Assembly (NCBI GenBank): GCA_005882995.1 | Contig: VBCY01000367.1 | Coordinates: forward strand, 1 to 42,542 | Length of the DNA stretch: 42,542 nucleotides | Source of the DNA: Betaproteobacteria bacterium | GTDB taxonomy: Bacteria > Pseudomonadota > Gammaproteobacteria > Burkholderiales > Casimicrobiaceae | Direction of reading: 5' to 3' | Part shown: piece after piece, positions 36,274-42,542 of the stretch | Layout of the letters: every line of letters begins with the position of its first letter | Position numbering within the stretch: position 1 is the first letter of the stretch | Notes under the pieces: generated by a model | Database searches by the model: none | What the model saw: the letters and a program-made list of their open reading frames with translations, nothing else | Told to the model about the DNA's origin: nothing | Position numbers and translations under genes: made by a program

Positions 36274-36914
36274 CTGCTCCCCATGGCGCGCGAAGTCCAT
36301 CGGACGAGGTTGCCGACTATTTCGTAGACGGCGTAGTAGCTGGTCCTCAATCCCCCCATGCTGGGGACGAAGTCCATCACCCTGGGCGCTTCATCGGAAG
36401 GGATGCCCGTCGGTGCGGCGAGTGTCCTGATCCCCGCTGACGCGAATTCGGCACGCGCGCGTGGCATATCGAAACTGTGCGCGACTAGCACGACGCTGCC
36501 GATGCCGGCTCGGTGGAGGATCTCTGCGGAATAGGTAGCGTTTTCGTGCGTATTTCGCGATCGGTCTTCCACCCAGCGGACATTGACGCCGAATTCGCGC
36601 TCCAGCGCGGCTTGCATCAGCTTGCCTTCCGCCTCGCCATCGAGGACCGTGCCTCCGGTCACCAACACGGGCAGATGAGTGAGCCGGGCCACACGGGCGC
36701 CGTATCGAACGCGCTCCAGTGTCAATTCAGCGAGCGTATCGCCGCCGTAGTCGGGAGCATGCCTGCGCACGCCGCCGCCGAGTATGACGATCGCTTGGGC
36801 TTCGGGTGCATGGACGATGTCGAACGGCGGGGACCGGTCAAGACTACGCACCAAGAATCCGCTTACGACGGGAAAGCAGAGCAAGAACAGAAGCACCACG
36901 CCGCTCCACGCCAT
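36267..36914 (-). CDS. YdcF/ElyC/SanA family envelope protein
   Basis: A DUF218 (YdcF-like) protein of 215 residues from the first available ATG. It has a membrane segment (about 3-20), then the DUF218 core: AQAIVILGGGVRRHAPDYGGD, LPVLVTGGTVLDGEAEGKLM, VEDRSRNTHENATYS and VVLVAHSFDMPRARAEF. ElyC affects peptidoglycan assembly in E. coli, and SanA affects the envelope barrier. The reading frame continues upstream for 40 codons without an ATG, GTG or TTG and encodes another good membrane segment (KALALPPTGLLLLAVAGLAL), as in full ElyC. An AAGGA site precedes an ATC at 37034. So the annotated start may be too short. It lies 135 bp downstream of the S1 protease gene. Confidence 0.85.
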   Translation of the reverse strand: MAWSGVVLLFLLCFPVVSGFLVRSLDRSPPFDIVHAPEAQAIVILGGGVRRHAPDYGGDTLAELTLERVRYGARVARLTHLPVLVTGGTVLDGEAEGKLMQAALEREFGVNVRWVEDRSRNTHENATYSAEILHRAGIGSVVLVAHSFDMPRARAEFASAGIRTLAAPTGIPSDEAPRVMDFVPSMGGLRTSYYAVYEIVGNLVRWTSRAMGSSY

Positions 36915-37049
36915 CGCAATGCCGGCGCGCGGAAGTCTGTGACGAAGCGCAAGACCGGCGACCGCGAGCAGAAGCAGCCCGGTCGGCGGCAGCGCCAGCG
37001 CCTTGATGATCGCCTTCAGCCAGACGACGTCGATTGCGCGTTCCTTCTT

Positions 37050-37850
37050 TCAGGGGGTTGTCTTGAGAAGGCTTTGCAAGCGGTTTGCCGGAACGGCGTA
37101 GGTAATTCCGCTCGGAGCAGTGAGGGCTGTTTCCTTCGTTCCCTTGACGAACACCATGTTAATCACGGCCAGCACTTCGCCGGTGGCCGGATCGTAAACC
37201 GGACTGCCGCTGTTGCCCGGATAAGCGGTCGCATCGAGTTGGAACACCGCGAAAGCGCCGCTCGCCAGGCGGCGGATCAGTTGCGCATCGAGGTTGCTTG
37301 CGCGAGGCTGCGCGATCGCGATCGGCGTGATGGCGGACACCATGCCGCGATGCGTTGCAGGAAAAGGACCGAGTACGGCACCTATTGGGAACCCGGTAAA
37401 CAGAATTTCCTGACCTTCCTTGACGCGATCCGAATCGCCGACCTTCAACGGCGGGAACCCCGCGCCCTGTACTTTGATGAGCGCCAGATCGGATTCCGCA
37501 TCCACGGCCATCTGCTTGGCTTCACGCCCCTGAGCCTGGTCACCGCTGTCTCTGGTTTGTCCCGGGACAAGGATCGCCAGGATCTCCTGATGCGCGGCAT
37601 CGAGCACTTTCGGCAGAACGTGGGCGTTGGTTGCGATCAGTGTTCCGTCTCCGACGGCGAAACCGGTACCGAGGAATTGAAACTGGGGCGTTCGTGTGCG
37701 CTCGAAGGTGCCGATCGCGACGACCGAGGCCTTCACGCGCTCGATGGTCAGCGAATTGTCCGCGTACGCGCCGGTCGCAGGCAGAAGCGAAGCCGTCAGC
37801 AGAGTAGCGCTTGCGAGCCAACGCAGCACTGCCGAAACGGTGCGACGCAA
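37050..37850 (-). CDS. Exported trypsin-like serine protease (S1 family)
   Basis: A 266-residue periplasmic protein with a Sec signal peptide (cleavage after AYA, about residue 30). The triad is His77 (IATNAHVL), Asp121 (ESDLALIKV) and Ser214 (YPGNSGSPV). There is no PDZ domain. The Ser motif is GNSGSP, so it is a peptidase of the HtrA-like S1 clan and not a pseudo-enzyme. It sits 15 bp downstream of the SLT gene and upstream of YdcF, within the polysaccharide block. A role in maturing or degrading exported proteins of that block is inference. It is unlike the S1C protease at 10934 in having a cleavable signal instead of a membrane anchor. Confidence 0.9.
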   Translation of the reverse strand: MRRTVSAVLRWLASATLLTASLLPATGAYADNSLTIERVKASVVAIGTFERTRTPQFQFLGTGFAVGDGTLIATNAHVLPKVLDAAHQEILAILVPGQTRDSGDQAQGREAKQMAVDAESDLALIKVQGAGFPPLKVGDSDRVKEGQEILFTGFPIGAVLGPFPATHRGMVSAITPIAIAQPRASNLDAQLIRRLASGAFAVFQLDATAYPGNSGSPVYDPATGEVLAVINMVFVKGTKETALTAPSGITYAVPANRLQSLLKTTP

Positions 37851-37865
37851 TCGGATCTTCGACTC

Positions 37866-38798
37866 CTACTGCGAAGAATCGGTGGGGCGCGAGACCACCG
37901 GCGAAGGTTCCACCGTGCGCGGATCGTAAGGATGTCTCTCGCTGGGATACAAGCGTAGCACCCGGCGCACGTAGTCGCGAGTCTCGCGATACGGCGGTAT
38001 GCCTCGATAGTGGTCGACCGCCGCCTCTCCAGCATTGTAGGCCGCCACGGCGAGCGCTACCTGGCCCTCGTAGTAGGCGAGCAGCCAGCGCAGGTAAGCG
38101 AGTCCTCCGCGAATATTCTCTTTCGCGTCCAGGCGATTCTTGACGCTGAAGCGGGTGGCGGTCGTGGCGATGAGCTGCATCACCCCCCGAGCATCCTTGG
38201 GTGAACGGGCGTCGGGCTGGAAGTTCGATTCCGTCGTAACGATCGCCAGCGCAAGCCGCGGGTCGATGGAGTAACCGGGCGCGGCCTGAACGACGAGCTG
38301 TGCAATGCGTTTCTTGTCAGGCGGCAAATCATTGATTGGATCGGCGGACGCAACTGTGGCTGCTTCGACAGTATCCGGCTGCGCCGGCAGCATGCATTCG
38401 AGCACGATCCCCTGGTCTTCACCGACAAAACGAACCATGTCGCGCGCCTGCGCGTGCCCGAGCCTAGCCGCCCGCGCAAAAAGCGAGGCCGCTATCGCTT
38501 CGTCATGCGCCACACCTCTTCCGTTGGCATACATCCAGCCAAGGCCGAACATGCCGTTGGTGTCTCCGTCACGAGCGGCCTGGCAATAGAGCTCTGCCGC
38601 CAATTTCTGATCTTTGCGCACGCCCTCGCCGTGCTCGTAAGCGATTGCCTTGGTGACGAGTTCGGTTGTCTCTGTCGCCGCCAGGCCAGGCTCGGGCTCT
38701 GCTGCAGCAAGCGTCGATACGGCCAGCGCTGCGATCAGGAATGCGCAGCGCGGCTTTGGGCCGATGGCCTTGCGATCAGGCAGCGCCTCGAACATCAT
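37866..38798 (-). CDS. Sel1-repeat lytic transglycosylase (SLT domain)
   Basis: A 310-residue exported protein. A signal peptide (about 1-33) is followed by two Sel1-type repeats (about 46-122: AIAYEHGEGV..., LGWMYANGRGVAHD). The SLT domain (about 163-290) follows, with catalytic Glu190 in LAIVTTESNF, the GVMQLIATTA motif and AYNAGEAAV. It should cleave glycan strands of peptidoglycan with formation of 1,6-anhydroMurNAc. The frame is open upstream to 39557, but that part is antisense-like overlap with the epimerase. The ATG at 38798 (or 38795) overlaps the epimerase stop by 23 bp. Its place in the exopolysaccharide block suggests making room in the wall for an export machine. Confidence 0.91.
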   Translation of the reverse strand: MMFEALPDRKAIGPKPRCAFLIAALAVSTLAAAEPEPGLAATETTELVTKAIAYEHGEGVRKDQKLAAELYCQAARDGDTNGMFGLGWMYANGRGVAHDEAIAASLFARAARLGHAQARDMVRFVGEDQGIVLECMLPAQPDTVEAATVASADPINDLPPDKKRIAQLVVQAAPGYSIDPRLALAIVTTESNFQPDARSPKDARGVMQLIATTATRFSVKNRLDAKENIRGGLAYLRWLLAYYEGQVALAVAAYNAGEAAVDHYRGIPPYRETRDYVRRVLRLYPSERHPYDPRTVEPSPVVSRPTDSSQ

Positions 38799-39879
38799 TG
38801 ACACTACGCGCGCGCTGGAAGCTGGCTTGAGCGAAGTGAGCTTCGTACCAAGGGAGCGCCTCAGACAGGCCGGCTTTGACGTCATGGGTCGGTTGGTAGC
38901 CGAGTACCCGGCGCGCTTTGGAGACATCGGCCTGAGAATGGCGGATATCGCCGGGCCGGAATGCCTTGTGAGTCGCTGCCGGGATGTGCAACCCGGTATG
39001 GGTCGCTCGGACGAGCTCGCGCATGGCGTCGTAGAGCTCGTTGAGAGACATACGACCTCCAACGGCCACGTTGAACACTTCGCCAAGGGCGGCTCGATCC
39101 TCGGTTGTGGCAGCGAGCAAGTTCGCCTGGACGATGTTGGCAATGTAGCAAAAGTCCCGTGTGGTTTCACCGTCGCCATAGATCGTGACCGGGGCACCGG
39201 ACAGCATCGCGGCGGCCCAGCGCGGAATGACGGCGGCGTATGCTCCCTTGGGGTCCTGGCGTGGGCCAAACACATTGAAGTAGCGCAGGCCCACCGTTTC
39301 CAACCCGTAGCATTGACCGAAAACCTGTGCGTAGAGTTCATCGACGTACTTACTGACCGCATAGGGAGAGAGTGGTCTGCCAATCGACTCTTCGACCTTG
39401 GGAAGTCCGGGATGGTCACCATAGGTTGAGCTCGAGCCGGCGTAAACGAATCGGTTGACGCCGGCATCGCGTGCCGCGACCAGCAGATTGAGGCAGCCGG
39501 TAGCGTTCGCTGCGTGACTGGCGAGCGGGTCCTCAATCGAACGCGGCACGGAGCCAAGCGCTGCCTGGTGAAGTACGACGTCGATGCCTTCGCACGCGCT
39601 GCGACAGGCGTCGAGATTGCCCAAGTCCGCTTCCAGGAATGTATGACGCTGCCAGGCCGAATCCCCGACCAGGGCGCGAACTTCGTCGAGGTTGCTGCGA
39701 TATCCCGTCGAAAAATTATCCAGACTTACAATGTCCTGATCGTGGCGGAGCAAGGTCTCGAGAAGATGCGACCCGATGAATCCGGCGCTGCCGGTGACCA
39801 GCCATCGCCTGCGCCGTCCAGCGAGCCGGACACGCAGCGTTGTCGGGAGCTCGGCAGCGAGCGGCGAGGCAGTGATCAT
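38776..39879 (-). CDS. UDP-N-acetylhexosamine 4-epimerase-like SDR (WbpP/TviC type)
   Basis: A 367-residue extended SDR enzyme. The NAD-binding motif is VTGSAGFIGSHLLETLL, the catalytic Tyr-Lys pair is in SPYAVSKYVDEL, and the substrate segment is RYFNVFGPRQDP. It most resembles the WbpP/TviC group that epimerises UDP-GlcNAc or UDP-GlcNAcA at C4. The ATG at 39879 overlaps the dehydrogenase stop (ATGA). Together the two would make UDP-N-acetylgalactosaminuronic acid or a related acidic precursor for a surface polysaccharide. The exact substrate (acidic or neutral) cannot be fixed from sequence. A further in-frame start at 40056 lies within the dehydrogenase gene and is not used. Confidence 0.9.
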   Translation of the reverse strand: MITASPLAAELPTTLRVRLAGRRRRWLVTGSAGFIGSHLLETLLRHDQDIVSLDNFSTGYRSNLDEVRALVGDSAWQRHTFLEADLGNLDACRSACEGIDVVLHQAALGSVPRSIEDPLASHAANATGCLNLLVAARDAGVNRFVYAGSSSTYGDHPGLPKVEESIGRPLSPYAVSKYVDELYAQVFGQCYGLETVGLRYFNVFGPRQDPKGAYAAVIPRWAAAMLSGAPVTIYGDGETTRDFCYIANIVQANLLAATTEDRAALGEVFNVAVGGRMSLNELYDAMRELVRATHTGLHIPAATHKAFRPGDIRHSQADVSKARRVLGYQPTHDVKAGLSEALPWYEAHFAQASFQRARSVNDVRGAA

Positions 39880-41165
39880 AGCCTCCACACCGTGATCCCC
39901 TGGGCGCGCAATGCGCTCGCATCGGCGTGGCATTTGACGTCCACATACAAGCCGCCTCGCTCGAGCTTCGCCACATATTCGTGCAGAGGCCGCTCTGCGA
40001 ACTGGCGATGCGCAACAGCAGCGACGATGGCGTTGGCGCGCGGCAACTCTTCCCACGCCTTGAGCTTGACGCCGTACTCTCGAAGTGCGTCCGCCGATTC
40101 CGCCACCGGATCATGAACGTGCACTTCAATGCCGTAGGAGACAAGCTCCTGGACGATGTCGATGACTCGGGTGTTGCGGATATCGGGACAGTTCTCCTTG
40201 AAGGTGAGGCCGAGCACGTTGACGTGCGCGCCCTTGACCGGAAACCCTGCCTGGATCATCTGTTTCACCGTCTGCTCGGCAACGTATTTGCCCATGCCGT
40301 CGTTGATGCGGCGGCCGGCAAGGATGACCTGCGGGTGATACCCGAGCTTGTCCGCCTTATGCGTCAGGTAATACGGATCAACGCCGATGCAGTGCCCGCC
40401 GACAAGCCCGGGGCGGAAGGAAAGAAAGTTCCACTTGGTGCCCGCCGCCTGCAGCACTTCCGTCGTGTCGAGATCCATCTTGTGAAAGAGGAGCGCGAGC
40501 TCATTCATCAGTGCGATGTTCAGATCCCGCTGCGTGTTCTCGATCACCTTTGCCGCTTCGGCCACCTTGATGCTGCTCGCGCGATGCACGCCGGCAGCGA
40601 CGATGCTGCCGTAAATGGACGCCACCTTTTCAAGCGTATCGGGTGTGTCGCCAGAAACCACTTTGGTGATTCGAGTAAGCGTGTGCTCCTTGTCACCCGG
40701 ATTGATGCGTTCGGGCGAGTAGCCGACGAAGAAGTCGCGCTTCCATCGCATGCCCGACCGCTGTTCCAGGATCGGCACGCACACCTCTTCGGTTGCTCCC
40801 GGATAGACTGTCGATTCGAATACCACGGTCGCTCCGTGCCTCAAATTGGACCCGACGGTCTCGCTGGCAGAGATCAAAGGAGCAAAATCCGGCCGGTGCG
40901 CGTCATCGACCGGCGTGGGAACGGCAACGACGATGAACTCGGCGTCGCGAAGGTCTACCGCTTCGGTTGTGAACCGGATGCCGGTCGCCGCACGGAACTG
41001 TTCCGAGCTCACCTCACGCGTTGGGTCGATGCCTTCCTTGTACGCCGCGATCTTGCTTCGTGACAGGTCGAAGCCGATCGTCGGATATTTCTTCCCGAAC
41101 TCGATGGCGAGCGGAAGTCCGACGTAGCCGAGGCCGACAACTGCAATCGTTACACTCTTGTTCAT
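39876..41165 (-). CDS. UDP-N-acetylhexosamine 6-dehydrogenase (TviB/WbpO type)
   Basis: A 429-residue UDP-sugar dehydrogenase with three domains. The N-terminal NAD site is AVVGLGYVGLPLAIEFG (residues 9-24). A middle helical region and the C-terminal UDP-binding domain follow. The nucleophile is Cys259 in GLVGGHCIGVDPYYL. Motifs VFESTVYPGATEE and GLTFKENCPDIRNTRV place it with the TviB/WbpO/WbpA group that oxidises UDP-GlcNAc or UDP-GalNAc at C6, not UDP-glucose. It is the first gene after the repeat copy B and is coupled to the epimerase. Such pairs occur in PEP-CTERM/exosortase exopolysaccharide clusters, which agrees with the TPR neighbour. Confidence 0.93.
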   Translation of the reverse strand: MNKSVTIAVVGLGYVGLPLAIEFGKKYPTIGFDLSRSKIAAYKEGIDPTREVSSEQFRAATGIRFTTEAVDLRDAEFIVVAVPTPVDDAHRPDFAPLISASETVGSNLRHGATVVFESTVYPGATEEVCVPILEQRSGMRWKRDFFVGYSPERINPGDKEHTLTRITKVVSGDTPDTLEKVASIYGSIVAAGVHRASSIKVAEAAKVIENTQRDLNIALMNELALLFHKMDLDTTEVLQAAGTKWNFLSFRPGLVGGHCIGVDPYYLTHKADKLGYHPQVILAGRRINDGMGKYVAEQTVKQMIQAGFPVKGAHVNVLGLTFKENCPDIRNTRVIDIVQELVSYGIEVHVHDPVAESADALREYGVKLKAWEELPRANAIVAAVAHRQFAERPLHEYVAKLERGGLYVDVKCHADASALRAQGITVWRL

Positions 41166-41200
41166 ATCCTGAATTTGCGTAAGCGCGCGCTAAAAGCTGG

Positions 41201-41293
41201 CCCTCACCCCCAACCCCTCTCCCGCCGGGAGAGAGGGGTGCGCGACAGCGCGGGTGAGGGTCAAACGTCACTCAGTTGCGTAATTCTCACTAG
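41201..41293. repeat. Dispersed structured repeat, copy B
   Basis: Same orientation as copy A. CCCTCACC (41201-41208) pairs with GGTGAGGG (41253-41260). Inner hairpins are CCCCTCTCCC/GGGAGAGAGGGG (41214-41238) and CGCG-ACAG-CGCG (41241-41252). The 33-nt tail (41261-41293) ends at the TAG stop of the TPR gene. It lies in the 124-bp gap between the TPR gene and the dehydrogenase gene, both on the minus strand. Confidence 0.85.
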
Positions 41294-42542
41294 ATGCCCG
41301 CGAGAAGCTTTTCCGCCTCCGCACGAACGGATGATGCCGATTCGGCCTTCGAAAGCTTCTCGAGCTCCCGTCGAGCCGATGCCTTGTCGCCCGATTTCAG
41401 CAGCGCTTGTGCGAAATGCAACCGGATCTCGTCATTCGTCGGCGCAAGATTGGATGCCACGCGCAGCAGTTCGGTGCCTTTGCCACCATCGCCGGTACGC
41501 ACCAGCGCCCAGCCGTAGGTATCGACGATGCTCGCATTGTTAGGTGCCTGCCGGAATGCACGCTCCGCATAGTCGGTGGCTCTGCGGTCGCCAAGTTCGG
41601 TGAGCGCGTAGGCGAGGTTGTTCAACACCTGCGCATTGTCCGGGTCGCGCTTGAGCGCAGCCTCGAGGGAAGCAACTGCATCCTTATAGTCCTTATTCAA
41701 GACGCTTTGCTCGCCCAGATAGATGTAAAAGGTCGGATCCTTGGGATTTTCCTTGAGCCATCGATCTGCAAGTACGCTCGCTTGCGCCTTGTTTCCCATC
41801 TTGAGCAGCGTGCTGTAGTAGCGCACTGCGACGATGGGAAGGGGCTGCCGCCTGAGCGACTCACCGTAGGCATTCGCCGCTTCAGGCCACTTCTTTTGTG
41901 CGGCGAACACTTCCGCCTCGAGCGTATAGCCCAATCCGCGATCGGGATGCTCCTTTTGCTGTTTGCGAGCCTCTGCAATCGCGTCATCGGGACGGCCGGA
42001 GAGGAAATAGACCTTCGCGAGGTTCGCCCAGGCCATCGCGTCGTCGGGTTGGATCCTGAGCGCCGACTGCAGTGAATCAATCGCTCCCTGATAGTCCTTC
42101 ACAGTCGCCTGCGCCTCGGCGAGACGCATCAGCGCGGCGGGACTCTGTGGCTGCATCTGCACCAGCTGACGGAAGCTATCGAGCGCCTGATTGGTTTCAC
42201 CCGCAGCAAGTTGTGTTGCCCCCAATGCTTCCACCATCTGCGGCTCATTGCGGAACGCTTCTTTCGCCGTCTGGGCCGCCGCCAGCGCGGATTTCCGATC
42301 GCCAAGCTGAAGGTAATACGAGACCAAGGCGAGGCGGGGTCGCACGGCGGTCGGGTTGGCCGCAATTCCTCGCTCGATGGCCGCCTTTACTTCATCGGGA
42401 GAATGCCCCGTCATGGCCAGGACCTCCGCGAGCCCCATCAGCAGCAGTTCGTCCTTGGGATTTTTCTCGAGCATGCGTTCATAGCGCTTGCGGGCGTCTT
42501 CCGGCTTTTGCTCCTCGACGTCCAGCATCGCCAGATTGCGTG
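41290..42542 (-). CDS. TPR protein resembling PEP-CTERM system PrsT, N-terminus beyond window
   Basis: The frame is open to the right edge, so only the C-terminal 416 residues or so are seen (an internal Met at 42528 is not the start). About ten TPR units of 34 residues are visible, e.g. PAALMRLAEAQATVKDYQGA, AMAWANLAKVYFLSGRPDDA and AQVLNNLAYALTELGDRRA. No catalytic domain is present. The repeat spacing and phrases such as NLAMLDVEEQKPEDARKRYE resemble PrsT (TIGR02917), a roughly 900-residue protein of PEP-CTERM/exosortase polysaccharide clusters. If so, an exosortase locus should continue to the right. A generic TPR secretion protein is the alternative. It ends at the repeat copy B. Confidence 0.75.
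   Translation of the reverse strand, partial: RNLAMLDVEEQKPEDARKRYERMLEKNPKDELLLMGLAEVLAMTGHSPDEVKAAIERGIAANPTAVRPRLALVSYYLQLGDRKSALAAAQTAKEAFRNEPQMVEALGATQLAAGETNQALDSFRQLVQMQPQSPAALMRLAEAQATVKDYQGAIDSLQSALRIQPDDAMAWANLAKVYFLSGRPDDAIAEARKQQKEHPDRGLGYTLEAEVFAAQKKWPEAANAYGESLRRQPLPIVAVRYYSTLLKMGNKAQASVLADRWLKENPKDPTFYIYLGEQSVLNKDYKDAVASLEAALKRDPDNAQVLNNLAYALTELGDRRATDYAERAFRQAPNNASIVDTYGWALVRTGDGGKGTELLRVASNLAPTNDEIRLHFAQALLKSGDKASARRELEKLSKAESASSVRAEAEKLLAGI

Noticed and set aside
36513-37958. 481-codon plus-strand open frame
   Set aside because: It lies antisense to the S1 protease, YdcF and the start of their block. No family motif is seen, and long antisense frames are expected in GC-rich DNA where the real genes on the other strand show clear catalytic motifs.
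38799-39557. Upstream extension of the SLT gene to 563 residues
   Set aside because: This part lies wholly within the epimerase gene in another frame and is Ser/Arg/Thr-rich without similarity to transglycosylases; a signal peptide starts at the ATG at 38798.
39927-41063. 378-codon plus-strand open frame
   Set aside because: Mirror of the UDP-sugar dehydrogenase gene; no domain pattern.

Overview
The window looks like a chromosome segment of a high-GC betaproteobacterium. The support is the set of housekeeping families and their order: yhdP/glnE divergent, ilvE next to a zf-CHCC protein and waaF, trpS-scpA-scpB-rluB, and rne divergent from rluC-HAD-Rieske-sppA. An exopolysaccharide (PEP-CTERM type) cluster lies at the right edge. 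LPS heptosyltransferase, YhdP, MscL and a periplasmic transglycosylase indicate a Gram-negative envelope. I see no rRNA, tRNA, CRISPR array, insertion sequence, integrase or prophage gene.

Layout. 1-6.4 kb: yhdP (minus, cut by the left edge) diverges from glnE, ilvE and a small zinc-binding protein. 6.5-7.9 kb: waaF and an NTF2-like protein (plus), which meet tail to tail a long minus-strand run. 7.9-20.7 kb, all minus, in transcription order: nadE, P-II protein, mscL, livK, a strong intrinsic terminator, livH, a livM-livG fusion, livF, tldD, a membrane-anchored S1C protease, and MoxR-DUF58-VWA. 20.7-21.9 kb: a PF04339 acyltransferase-like protein (plus). 22-27.2 kb (minus): YciO/Sua5-like protein, M50 protease, trpS, scpA, scpB, rluB, mostly overlapping. 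27.2-29.9 kb (plus): CysB-type regulator, Bcr/CflA exporter, DUF192 protein. 30-32.9 kb (minus): rluC, HAD phosphatase, Rieske protein, sppA. 32.9-36 kb (plus): rne behind a gene-free leader of about 540 nt. 36.2-42.5 kb (minus): PrsT-like TPR protein (cut by the right edge), UDP-HexNAc 6-dehydrogenase, 4-epimerase, Sel1-SLT transglycosylase, S1 protease, YdcF/ElyC protein.

How the genes fit together. Nitrogen control (glnE, P-II) sits with branched-chain amino acid uptake and transamination (liv genes, ilvE). Envelope assembly and stress functions recur (yhdP, waaF, mscL, sppA, MoxR module, SLT, ElyC-like). RNA and translation functions form another group (rne, rluB, rluC, trpS, YciO).

The most unusual signal is a pair of structured direct repeats of about 92 bp (36183-36273 and 41201-41293). 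They bracket the five-gene polysaccharide/envelope block, and each abuts or supplies the stop codon of a minus-strand gene. Other points worth attention are the missing standard start codon for the first membrane segment of the YdcF protein, the livK terminator and livM-livG fusion, the long structured rne leader, and a near-leaderless nadE promoter. Most of the remaining window is ordinary conserved betaproteobacterial core.
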